The position numbers and the translations under genes were made by a program. From the NCBI GenBank assembly GCA_947624625.1, contig CANQLD010000006.1:1-44308 (forward strand): a DNA stretch of 44,308 nucleotides, in the 5' to 3' direction. Position 1 is the stretch's first letter. Every line of letters begins with the position of its first letter. The notes below the pieces were generated by a model. The model searched no databases. It worked only from the letters and a program-made list of their open reading frames with translations, and was not told the origin of the DNA. Shown one piece after another: positions 1-8,151 of this stretch. The DNA comes from an uncultured Clostridia bacterium. Its GTDB lineage: Bacteria > Bacillota > Clostridia > TANB77 > CAG-465.

Positions 1-1
1 T

Positions 2-58
2 AGACCAAATAATCGAATAGATAAAGTACGCCATATGTTTAATAAAAAAGAAAATTAA
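2..58 (+). CDS. C-terminal tail of a CDS truncated by the window edge (RPNNRIDKVRHMFNKKEN*)
   Basis: Open frame from the window edge to TAA at 56-58. Too short to identify. Confidence 0.3.
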   Translation, partial: RPNNRIDKVRHMFNKKEN

Positions 59-154
59 GTTACTATTCGCTAAATTTTGTAATTTGATAGATTTAAAGTA
101 AGCTAGTTATTTTAATACAATTTGAAAGAAAAATATTAGATAAGGAGAGAAGAT

Positions 155-796
155 ATGCTAAAAATGTTAATAATAGATGATGAAAATGTAATTCAAAAAT
201 TTCTGAATGAAATATCAGAAGAAAATATTATTACAACAGATAAAGTAGTAAAATCGCAAAAATCTAATATTTTAAAATATAAAGATATTACCTTAAATAA
301 AGAAAATTATGAAATATTAAAAAATGGAGAGAAAATAGATTTAACAGTAAAAGAATTTGATAAATTGGATAATGAAGGTAAAATTGAATGGTCATCGAAT
401 GGAAATCCTAGAATAATTAAATATGCAGATGAGCATGAGGGAAAAAAAATACAAGACATATGGAGATTTAAAGATCCGCAAAAACCAAGTTATCCTACAG
501 AAAAAAATGAATTACTTTTAGAACAAATTATTAAGCAATCATCTACTGAAGACAGTATTATTATGGATTGTTTTGCAGGAAGTGGTACAACATTAAATGC
601 AGCATATAATTTAAATAGAAAATGGATCGGAGTTGATGAATCTAATTTGGCAATAAATACAATAAAAAAGAAAAAAATTGGAGATTATTTATATATAGAT
701 ATTGAAAAAAATGATATTGAAAATATAACTTATAGTAAACAATTAAATTTATGGGATAAGTTAATTAAAATACCTAATGTAGTAAATGAATATTAA
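155..796 (+). pseudogene. Chimeric remnant: response-regulator (OmpR/PhoB-like) fragments fused to the C-terminal part of a site-specific DNA methyltransferase
   Basis: N-terminus MLKMLIIDDE and ILKYKDITLNKENYEILKNGEKIDLTVKEFD resemble the REC start and the wHTH start of response regulators. The rest (EGKIEWSSNGNPRIIKYADEHEGKKIQDIW...PTEKNELLLEQIIKQSS...MDCFAGSGTTLNAA) is a typical N4/N6 methyltransferase C-terminal half with the FAGSGTT SAM motif. Confidence 0.65.
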
Positions 797-833
797 ATAA
801 TAAGTAGTTTCGCTATATTGTAAAAAAATATTA

Positions 834-878
834 AGTAGCACGAATTAACATAATATTGCTAATTCGTGCTACTTTTTT
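834..878 (+). terminator. Intrinsic terminator
   Basis: AGTAGCACGAATTA / TAATTCGTGCTACT 14-bp stem followed by TTTTTT. Confidence 0.85.
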
Positions 879-981
879 CATTATTTTTCTACTATTATAG
901 TTAAAACTTTTGAATTCTAAAATTGCGGACGCTCTAAGTTCTGAAAAAATATGTGTTGTTAATTGTATATTTTTTAATATT

Positions 982-1188
982 CTATTTAAATATATTTTCT
1001 ATCAATTCGATTATTTTATTCCAAAAACTAAATAGCATAAGTATTGATATTAGTAATCCACTTATAAAGGAAAGTAAAAATGGATGTTTTTCCCAAAAAT
1101 TTTTTTTAGTTTCTTTTTGAATTTTTCGTGATTTATCATTAAAATTTGAATTTGAAATATTATTATTATTTCCTATATGTATTCCCAT
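982..1188 (-). CDS. Small single-TM protein with N-terminal IGNNNNISNSNF motif
   Basis: 68 aa ORF. The RBS GGAGGA overlaps the stop of the upstream AbiTii-like gene. One hydrophobic helix. Confidence 0.7.
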   Translation of the reverse strand: MGIHIGNNNNISNSNFNDKSRKIQKETKKNFWEKHPFLLSFISGLLISILMLFSFWNKIIELIENIFK

Positions 1189-1196
1189 AATTCCTC

Positions 1197-1862
1197 CTAT
1201 GAGCTGAAATTACTCTTTTCTATTGAATTGTCATTTCCTATTGTTGTAGATTTATCATAGATTATTGTAATAATGGTTTGTTTTACGTCATTAATTGTTT
1301 TTTTATCCACATTATTGGTATCTATATCCAATTCATCTAAGTTTCCAAATTCTTTTTCTAACTTTAATAAAATATCTAAAGTCTTTTTTTCTACTTGCTT
1401 TATAATATACATTAATTGGGTGGAATCTATTTTTACAGTAACAATTGGTAATAATATATTATATGTTTTGGAAATAATAGAACATACTTCTGGAGGAATA
1501 GGTTTTCCCATAGGAATATTTTTATCAATAGAATTTTTTATTGTTTCAATATCATTATAAACTTCTACATTTGTTATTGTTTCTTTTAATTCTTTGGGCA
1601 GTTTTTCTATAGGTACTAAACTATCAGAAACTTTTATATGATTTACTGCTGTTCCTTTAAAATAAGTTCCATATACTTGTCCATCAAATATTCTGTATAT
1701 TGGAAGGATATCTTTTTCCGTATAGCCATTTAGTTCTTTATCAATCCAATCAATAGCATCTTCATATTCTAGGCTATATAAAATAACTTTTAATCTTTTT
1801 AATGTTGTATCCAAATCTGCTTGCTTTGAAACGAAATCTTTTATAATATTACTTTTTGACAT
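1197..1862 (-). CDS. AbiTii-domain-like protein (abortive-infection-type)
   Basis: 221 aa. N-terminal pattern (LKRLKVILYSLEYEDAIDWIDKELNGYTEKDILPIYRIFDGQVYGTY) resembles the AbiTii domain. Family recognised by eye. Confidence 0.65.
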   Translation of the reverse strand: MSKSNIIKDFVSKQADLDTTLKRLKVILYSLEYEDAIDWIDKELNGYTEKDILPIYRIFDGQVYGTYFKGTAVNHIKVSDSLVPIEKLPKELKETITNVEVYNDIETIKNSIDKNIPMGKPIPPEVCSIISKTYNILLPIVTVKIDSTQLMYIIKQVEKKTLDILLKLEKEFGNLDELDIDTNNVDKKTINDVKQTIITIIYDKSTTIGNDNSIEKSNFSS

Positions 1863-2009
1863 TTTTTCTCCATAATCATAATAATTTATATTGGTATTAT
1901 ACTATATTTATTGGCATTTTTCAATATAAATAAAAATATATAAACTTATTTATATTACATAAGTTTTATTCTAATTGACAAAAGTAACTAAAATTTTTTG
2001 ATTTTTTAC

Positions 2010-2037
2010 TTGAAAAAAATATATAATATGATATACT
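2010..2037 (+). promoter_or_regulatory. Putative sigma-A promoter for the small RNA
   Basis: TTGAAA (2010-2015), 16-nt spacer, TATACT (2032-2037). Confidence 0.5.
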
Positions 2038-2043
2038 TTAATA

Positions 2044-2203
2044 AATTGATTGATGTTTATATCAATCGCAAAGAGATTTCGGAGTTGTAGATATCTGCAC
2101 CACCCGAGCCAAATGAGCATTATACGAACTTAAATAGTTCATATATGGGTAATAATGTCCAGCCGTAGAATGACCAGTATTCTAAGCAATACTGGCTTTT
2201 TTG
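2044..2203 (+). ncRNA. Unassigned structured small RNA with intrinsic terminator
   Basis: Hairpin GATTGAT/ATCAATC (2048-2067), central helices (TGTAG-ATAT-CTGCA; GAACT-TAAAT-AGTTC nested in GCATTAT/ATAATGT), terminator CCAGTATT/AATACTGG + TTTTTT (2174-2202). No credible ORF. Confidence 0.55.
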
Positions 2204-2231
2204 TTTTATTAGTTTTTTCCATTTTTTTAGT

Positions 2232-2255
2232 AAAAATTACGACAAAAATTACGAC
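2232..2255. repeat. Tandem 12-mer x2 (aaaaattacgac)
   Basis: Exact duplication read directly. Confidence 0.9.
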
Positions 2256-2265
2256 TTGCTATAGT

Positions 2266-2287
2266 ATTTTAATGCAATTTTAATGCA
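2266..2287. repeat. Tandem 11-mer x2 (attttaatgca)
   Basis: Exact duplication read directly. Confidence 0.9.
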
Positions 2288-2623
2288 ACATATATAATTT
2301 ATATAATAAGTTAAAGAAAAAGAAAGTATTTTATTAACTAAAAGTATAAACTATTATAAATTTATAGTAGAAGTTATGAATTGTTTATGAAAGTGTTTTT
2401 TTACTTTTTTTTGTAGTATGTAAAATAAATTGAGAATTTAGAATATCTAAAGTTTCTTTTTGCTTATGGCATTTTTTCAAAATTATTTCAGTAATATTGT
2501 ATTTTTATTACAAGTTTTTGCAAACTTGATATTTTAATAGTTTTTTGAGATAATATAATTGTACATATATGTACGGTTATAATCTTATGATAGAGTGAAT
2601 TCATAAGAGGTTAGGAGAAATTT

Positions 2624-3637
2624 ATGGATAAATCTAGTATACCATATTATCAAGTCGCAAAAGAAGCATTAATTAAATGGAATGGCTTAACAGAAGAAGA
2701 AGCTGATAAAACCATTGAACAATCTAGTTTCGAAGAAGTAGAAAGCCAAGTAACTGCACAAAGCTCTATCACAGCAGCTGCTAATTCAATTGGAAAAAAT
2801 TTAGGATTAAATGATGAGGAAATATCACAGTTTTTAGATGAAGTATTTGGTAGAAGTGAAAGTACAGAAATGACAGAAAAATTAAAAGGTGAACTCTCAA
2901 GTAGGATGTTTGGTGGTGTTGCAACATCAGGAAAGAATTATATGCCACAATTAATAACAGATGCAATGGAAGATGTTCATAATAATTGGGTAGAAGATTA
3001 TGCAAATATATTTGCTACTAAGAAAGCAGATAGAAAACAACAATATCAGTACTTACCACTAGAATTAATTGGATGGGATGAAGCAAAAAGTGATTTATTG
3101 TTTATAAAACCAATAGTACATGCAATTGGTGGCTATGCAGATGAAGATGAAATAAAAGAAGTTTGTAATGAAAGAACAATTAAATTTTTTGAAGCACATA
3201 GTGACAAAGGAGTAGATGGAACTTTAGGTATGTCTATTCATAATCTTGATGATTTAGGAACATTTATTGCAGAAAATGGACTAGAATATGAGCATTGGAC
3301 TCCTGAAATTGAAGAAGCTATGTCTGATAAACAATTTGTAAAGGGAACAATTTTACCAGAGCTTAGAGAAAAAGGATTTGTAAAAGATGAGGAATTAATA
3401 GATAAATTAGAAACATCAAAAATATTTGAGGTTGATGGTCCATCTAAAGATGAAATAGTTGAAGCAGTTCATACTGGTCAAGAATCAGACTCTATGAAAA
3501 CTAAGGAAGAAGAGTTAGAATCTTTAAGAGCTAAAAAGCTAGAATTACAAGAAAAAGAAAAAACAATTGCAGAGGCAGAAAAATTAGTAAATGCTATAGA
3601 GGCTAAAGAAAATAAAGGTCCAACTATTGGTGAATAA
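2624..3637 (+). CDS. Hypothetical protein with N-terminal helical domain and C-terminal coiled coil
   Basis: 337 aa ORF with good RBS (ggttaggag); acidic, helical. Confidence 0.8.
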   Translation: MDKSSIPYYQVAKEALIKWNGLTEEEADKTIEQSSFEEVESQVTAQSSITAAANSIGKNLGLNDEEISQFLDEVFGRSESTEMTEKLKGELSSRMFGGVATSGKNYMPQLITDAMEDVHNNWVEDYANIFATKKADRKQQYQYLPLELIGWDEAKSDLLFIKPIVHAIGGYADEDEIKEVCNERTIKFFEAHSDKGVDGTLGMSIHNLDDLGTFIAENGLEYEHWTPEIEEAMSDKQFVKGTILPELREKGFVKDEELIDKLETSKIFEVDGPSKDEIVEAVHTGQESDSMKTKEEELESLRAKKLELQEKEKTIAEAEKLVNAIEAKENKGPTIGE

Positions 3638-3648
3638 AGGAGATTAAT

Positions 3649-4242
3649 ATGGAAAAGAATTTACCTGATACAGTAAATAAAAAAAGTATATTTTATAAAA
3701 TAAAAAAATTTTTTGCAAAAATGTTTAAAGGAAAAAATGCTTATACAAATGAACCTCAATTAGAAAATGTAAAAGAAAATGAGGAAACATCTATTAATAC
3801 TCCAAAAAATAATTTTATAGAAGAAGTTAGAGATATAGAAAATGATGAAACAAGATTATTGAAATTGCAAAAGCAGTTTGATAATGGTGAAATTGATAAA
3901 AGTCAGTTATCTGAAGAACAAATTGATAAACTAATTGAACTATACAAAGAGCAAATTACTAATTTAGAAGAATCTAATAAAAATAGAATAGAAAAAATAA
4001 AAAATCATAAAGATGGTGAATCAATTTTAAAATCACTTAATAATGTAGAAGATGAAGAAACAGAGTTACTTAAACTTCAAGAACAGTATGATAATAGACA
4101 AATTGAATTTAAAGATTTACCACAAGAAAAAATAGATTCATTAATTAATTTATACAAAGAACAAATTAATAAATTAAGTGAAAGCAATAAAGAAAGAGAA
4201 GAAAAGCTACTTGCATATAGAAATAAAATGCAAAACGCATAA
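3649..4242 (+). CDS. Hypothetical coiled-coil protein with an internally duplicated ~65 aa unit
   Basis: DETRLLKLQKQFDNGEIDKSQLSEEQIDKLIELYKEQITNLEESNKNR versus DEETELLKLQEQYDNRQIEFKDLPQEKIDSLINLYKEQINKLSESNKER; RBS aaaggag. Confidence 0.8.
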   Translation: MEKNLPDTVNKKSIFYKIKKFFAKMFKGKNAYTNEPQLENVKENEETSINTPKNNFIEEVRDIENDETRLLKLQKQFDNGEIDKSQLSEEQIDKLIELYKEQITNLEESNKNRIEKIKNHKDGESILKSLNNVEDEETELLKLQEQYDNRQIEFKDLPQEKIDSLINLYKEQINKLSESNKEREEKLLAYRNKMQNA

Positions 4243-4250
4243 AAAGTGAA

Positions 4251-4288
4251 AGTGAGTTTGGTATTTATTATACTAAACTCACTTTTTT
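4251..4288 (+). terminator. Intrinsic terminator
   Basis: AGTGAGTTTGGTA / TACTAAACTCACT + TTTTTT. Confidence 0.85.
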
Positions 4289-4333
4289 AAAATAAAAATT
4301 TAAATATGGTTATATTATTTCATACATTTTAAT

Positions 4334-4909
4334 CTATTTTTTCTTTACTGAATATCCAAATTTACCTATATTTTCACCAAGTGTATAATACTGACCGTGT
4401 GAATATGCTATTAAGTTGCATTTTTCCATATCAAATTTTCCTGTTTTATCCATGTATTTTTCATCAATGTTTATAGATAATACATCTGCTAAAAACATAT
4501 CATGACTTCCAAGTTCCTTTATTTCTTTTACCTTACACTCAATTGTAACAGGACTATTTTTTAGCATAGGTGCATTTATTTTAGTACATTCTTCTTTTTC
4601 AAGTTTTAAACTTTTAAATTTATCTTCGTTTTTTCCTGATTTTACACCACAATAATCAGTGGCAAAAGCTAAGTCTTTAGTTGTAAGATTAATACAAAAT
4701 TCTTTTGAATTTTTAATAATATCATATGAATATCTTTCTTTTCTGACAGAAATATATGTCATTGCTGGCTCAGAACATATTGTTCCTGTCCAAGCAACAG
4801 TAAAAATATTATCTCTTTCTTTATTTCTACAAGTTACAAGAACTGCAGGTACAGGATAAACTAAAGTTCCTGGTTTCCATATTTGTCTTGACAAATTACC
4901 ACCTCCCAA
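4334..4909 (-). CDS. Flavin reductase / flavoredoxin-family FMN-binding split-barrel protein
   Basis: PVPAVLVTCRNKERDNIFTVAWTGTICSEPAMTYISVRKERYSYDIIKNSKEFCINL typical of the family. Confidence 0.85.
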   Translation of the reverse strand: MGGGNLSRQIWKPGTLVYPVPAVLVTCRNKERDNIFTVAWTGTICSEPAMTYISVRKERYSYDIIKNSKEFCINLTTKDLAFATDYCGVKSGKNEDKFKSLKLEKEECTKINAPMLKNSPVTIECKVKEIKELGSHDMFLADVLSINIDEKYMDKTGKFDMEKCNLIAYSHGQYYTLGENIGKFGYSVKKK

Positions 4910-4966
4910 AAAAGTATATAGCTAATTATATGTGTGTATCAATTTGTTTATTCTGATTTATAATTT

Positions 4967-6019
4967 TTATTTATTTTTTCTAAATTTTCTTTTTATTTTT
5001 TTTAGCAATGGTAAAATTGTATTATATCCAAAATATATTAGTTTATTATATACTTTATCTATTTCTCCAATGTAATGCAAAATACCTTCTTCTTTGCAAA
5101 ATCCAATTTTAAATTTATAAAGTCCATTATTTTTTTCTAAATGTAATATTCCTCCAAAGTTATATATTTTGCATTTCTTTTCTATTGCCCATTTAATCAT
5201 TTCCCATTGCATAGCATAATTTGGCATTAAATTTCTTTTTTCATTTGAACTTGCTCCATAAAGATAGAACATTTCTTCTCCATAATTTATAGCTATTGCC
5301 GCAGAAAGTTTATCTTGTTCATGTTTAGCAATATATATTCTTAAATGTTCTTCATCAAAAGCATCAAGCATTCTTTTAAAATATTCATAAGCTCTGCATC
5401 CAATTTTATCTCTTATACAAGTTACTTTATATAATTCATAAAATGTTTTTAAGTCTTCTTCATCTCTTGAATAGTAAACTTCAACACCTTTTCTTTTTGA
5501 AAGCCTAATATTGTATCTTGTTTTTTCAGCAAAATTTTTTAAAAGTTCATCTTCAGTTTTATTATTAATATTTAATACTGCCTCGTGAAGTGGTTGAATT
5601 AGTTTATCGTGATTTGCCTCTTTTTTAGATACTTTAAAACCATTTTCTATAAACAGATTATATAGCTTATCACTATATTCTATTTGAGGGTCAAATTTTA
5701 AGCAAAATGCTTTATATTTTTTTGCAATAGCACTTGCTTCATCAACTAATTTTTTAATCAATTCTATATTTGTTTGGTCACATACGGGTCCTCTTGAACA
5801 ATACATCAAATGACTATTTAATTTAGGTACTTTTTCTAAAAGTAATGTCATAGCTGCAACAATTTTACCATCTTCTTCTAAATAAATAGCTTCTTGTTTC
5901 CAATCACTTTTAACTTTGCCCCATTCTAAACTTTGAGTAAGCCTTGTATAAGGACTATTATTTAAAAAATCTTTGTATTTTTCAACTTGTTCTTTATTTT
6001 CTTTGTCTAATATTGGCAT
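4967..6019 (-). CDS. FemAB/FemX-family peptidoglycan bridge aminoacyltransferase
   Basis: SLEWGKVKSDWKQEAIYLEEDGKIVAAMTLL..., NYAMQWEMIKWAIEKKCKIYNFGGI, YKFKIGF typical. The Met at 6019 has a better RBS (gaaggtaaactt) than the listed 6052 start. Confidence 0.85.
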   Translation of the reverse strand: MPILDKENKEQVEKYKDFLNNSPYTRLTQSLEWGKVKSDWKQEAIYLEEDGKIVAAMTLLLEKVPKLNSHLMYCSRGPVCDQTNIELIKKLVDEASAIAKKYKAFCLKFDPQIEYSDKLYNLFIENGFKVSKKEANHDKLIQPLHEAVLNINNKTEDELLKNFAEKTRYNIRLSKRKGVEVYYSRDEEDLKTFYELYKVTCIRDKIGCRAYEYFKRMLDAFDEEHLRIYIAKHEQDKLSAAIAINYGEEMFYLYGASSNEKRNLMPNYAMQWEMIKWAIEKKCKIYNFGGILHLEKNNGLYKFKIGFCKEEGILHYIGEIDKVYNKLIYFGYNTILPLLKKIKRKFRKNK

Positions 6020-6195
6020 AAGTTTACCTTCTCTTTCTATTTCTTTTTGCATTTTTTGTATATATTTTGTGTATTTAAATTATAAAATATTATTTATACA
6101 GAAATAAAAAAGCAAAAAGAAAGCTTAATATTATTTTATTTAAACTTTCTCTATTATATAATATTATTGGTTATTTTGCAATATATAAAAGACAA

Positions 6196-6213
6196 GACTG
6201 TAAATATACAGTC
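6196..6213 (-). terminator. Hairpin, weak terminator
   Basis: GACTGTA / TACAGTC inverted repeat with short T-rich tract. Confidence 0.4.
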
Positions 6214-6226
6214 CTGCCTTTTATTG

Positions 6227-6757
6227 TTACCAAATGCGATCAATGTTACGGGCTCTTTTGATTTGATTACCTTTTGAGATGATTTTAAAACCACTAGGTT
6301 GTACAACACTTTGACTTTCTTTTTTGCGAAGCTTTTCTTCTTTTCTTTCGTATGTTTTTTTGAAAAATGGAATTGCAATTATTTTCTTTAATATTTTGTT
6401 AAATCCTTCTCTTGCTATATGTTCTCTATTCAAGAAATCTCGTAATTTTAACTCTGAGTTACAATATCTTTGAAAATCTCCAATGTATTTTAGTCCTTTT
6501 ACGTTTTCAGAGAAAAATCTCGCATCATCTTCAGTTGCACTATCAGTAGCTAAGTACTCAATAACGCGTCTTTCAATTGTTAGTGGGTTTTTGTAGGTTA
6601 TGTCTGTAACTTCAATTAGCTTAAAACCGTTCCTTAGTAGCTTAAAGTAGAACTCGCCACTATTAAAAAAAGCATCATCCTCCATTTCAAACTTAGGTAG
6701 TAAATCTACCCTCTTGTTCTCTAAATTTTTAACAATTTGTTGAGTTGCTACCCCCAT
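6227..6757 (-). CDS. Hypothetical protein
   Basis: 176 aa ORF with upstream AAAGGAG. Confidence 0.7.
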   Translation of the reverse strand: MGVATQQIVKNLENKRVDLLPKFEMEDDAFFNSGEFYFKLLRNGFKLIEVTDITYKNPLTIERRVIEYLATDSATEDDARFFSENVKGLKYIGDFQRYCNSELKLRDFLNREHIAREGFNKILKKIIAIPFFKKTYERKEEKLRKKESQSVVQPSGFKIISKGNQIKRARNIDRIW

Positions 6758-7024
6758 AGACTATGCAGTCTCCTTTCTGGAATTATCCATATTATTAATA
6801 TTTTTATAATTTACATAATTCCATTATATCAAGAAAACATAAAAAAGTCAATAACTAAATGGTAATTAATATTGACATAATTTACAAAAAATGATATAAG
6901 TAACAAATAAGCCTATTTATATTATAACAAAAAAGTTATTATTAATTAGATATAAAAATTAAAAATAATTTTAATAGTTATAACTTAAAAAGGTTAATAA
7001 TATAGAAAAAGAGGTATTGATATT

Positions 7025-8053
7025 ATGGATATCATAAAAGTATTAGAAGATTTGGTTTCATTTAATACTATAAATAATAAAGAAAATAAAGAAATAGTAG
7101 ATTATATAGAAAAAATATTAAATTCTATTGGATTTATAACTGAGTGCAAAAAAAGGTATTTAGTGATGTCTTATGGAAAAAATCCAAAATTAGCTTTTAT
7201 TGGACATACTGATACAGTAGAATATATTGATATGTGGGATACAAATCCTTTTAAATTAACAAAAAAAGATGATAAGCTATATGGACTTGGGTCTTGTGAT
7301 ATGAAAAGTAATATTGCTGGTTTTATAAAAGCTCTTTCAGAAATAGATTTAAAAAAATTATCTAGTGGAATCAAACTTTTTTTCACATATTCAGAAGAGA
7401 CAGATTTTGAAGGTATAAATGAGGTTATAACTGATGGTCATAGTTTTCCTGAATATATATTAGTTGGTGAACCAACTGATAATATAATAGTTACAGGTTG
7501 TAAAGGATTAGTTGAGTGTAAATTAAATTTTAGAGGAATAAAAGCTCATTCAAGTACACCTTTTAAAGGAAAAAGTGCTAATTCTTCATGTATTAATTTT
7601 TTAGTAGAATTAGAGAAATTTTATAACGAAAATATAAAAAAAGATGAAAATAAAGTTTACGAAGTTCCATACACTACCATGAATATAGGGATTATAAATG
7701 GAGGTAGTGCAATTAATTCTGTATCTGCATATTGTGAAGCAACAGTTGACTTTAGAATTGCAAAAGATGAACATATAGAAATTATAGAAAATAAAATAAA
7801 TGAATTAGCAGAAAAGTATGATTGTAAGGCTACTTTTTTGCAAAAAGTGAAAACTTGGTTTAATAAAATTGATTTTATAGAAAATAATGATACTGCAAAT
7901 TATATTACAGAGGCTAGTATGGTTAAAGGAAAAAGGATGATTCTTGGAACAGGTCCTGTTACAGCACACGAAGTAAATGAATATATAACTGAAGAAAGTT
8001 TAGAAAAAATAGTTAAGCAGTATAAAGAAATAATAGAAAAAATATGTAGATAA
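7025..8053 (+). CDS. M20-family metallopeptidase (ArgE/DapE/CPG2-like)
   Basis: GHTDTV, GLGSCDMKSNIAG, YSEETDFEG, GTGPVTAHEVNEYI motifs. Confidence 0.9.
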   Translation: MDIIKVLEDLVSFNTINNKENKEIVDYIEKILNSIGFITECKKRYLVMSYGKNPKLAFIGHTDTVEYIDMWDTNPFKLTKKDDKLYGLGSCDMKSNIAGFIKALSEIDLKKLSSGIKLFFTYSEETDFEGINEVITDGHSFPEYILVGEPTDNIIVTGCKGLVECKLNFRGIKAHSSTPFKGKSANSSCINFLVELEKFYNENIKKDENKVYEVPYTTMNIGIINGGSAINSVSAYCEATVDFRIAKDEHIEIIENKINELAEKYDCKATFLQKVKTWFNKIDFIENNDTANYITEASMVKGKRMILGTGPVTAHEVNEYITEESLEKIVKQYKEIIEKICR

Positions 8054-8151
8054 TGTAAATTATTTGTATTTTGCAAATTTACTAGAATTTTTGTTTTTGT
8101 TATGATACAATATATAATATAATACAAATGTATTAATTTGGAGGTTAGTAT

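Noticed and set aside
1273-1560. 95-aa plus-strand ORF
   Set aside because: Antisense to the AbiTii-like gene, hydrophobic shadow frame, no RBS.
2044-2203. Known riboswitch, tmRNA, SRP, 6S or RNase P RNA
   Set aside because: No consensus motif of those families recognised; kept as unassigned. Needs an Rfam search.
2781-3005. 74-aa minus-strand ORF
   Set aside because: Antisense to a better-supported ORF; His/Leu/Tyr-rich shadow composition.
6154-6378. 74-aa minus-strand ORF
   Set aside because: Overlaps the better-supported 6227-6757 gene in another frame; Lys-rich by chance.
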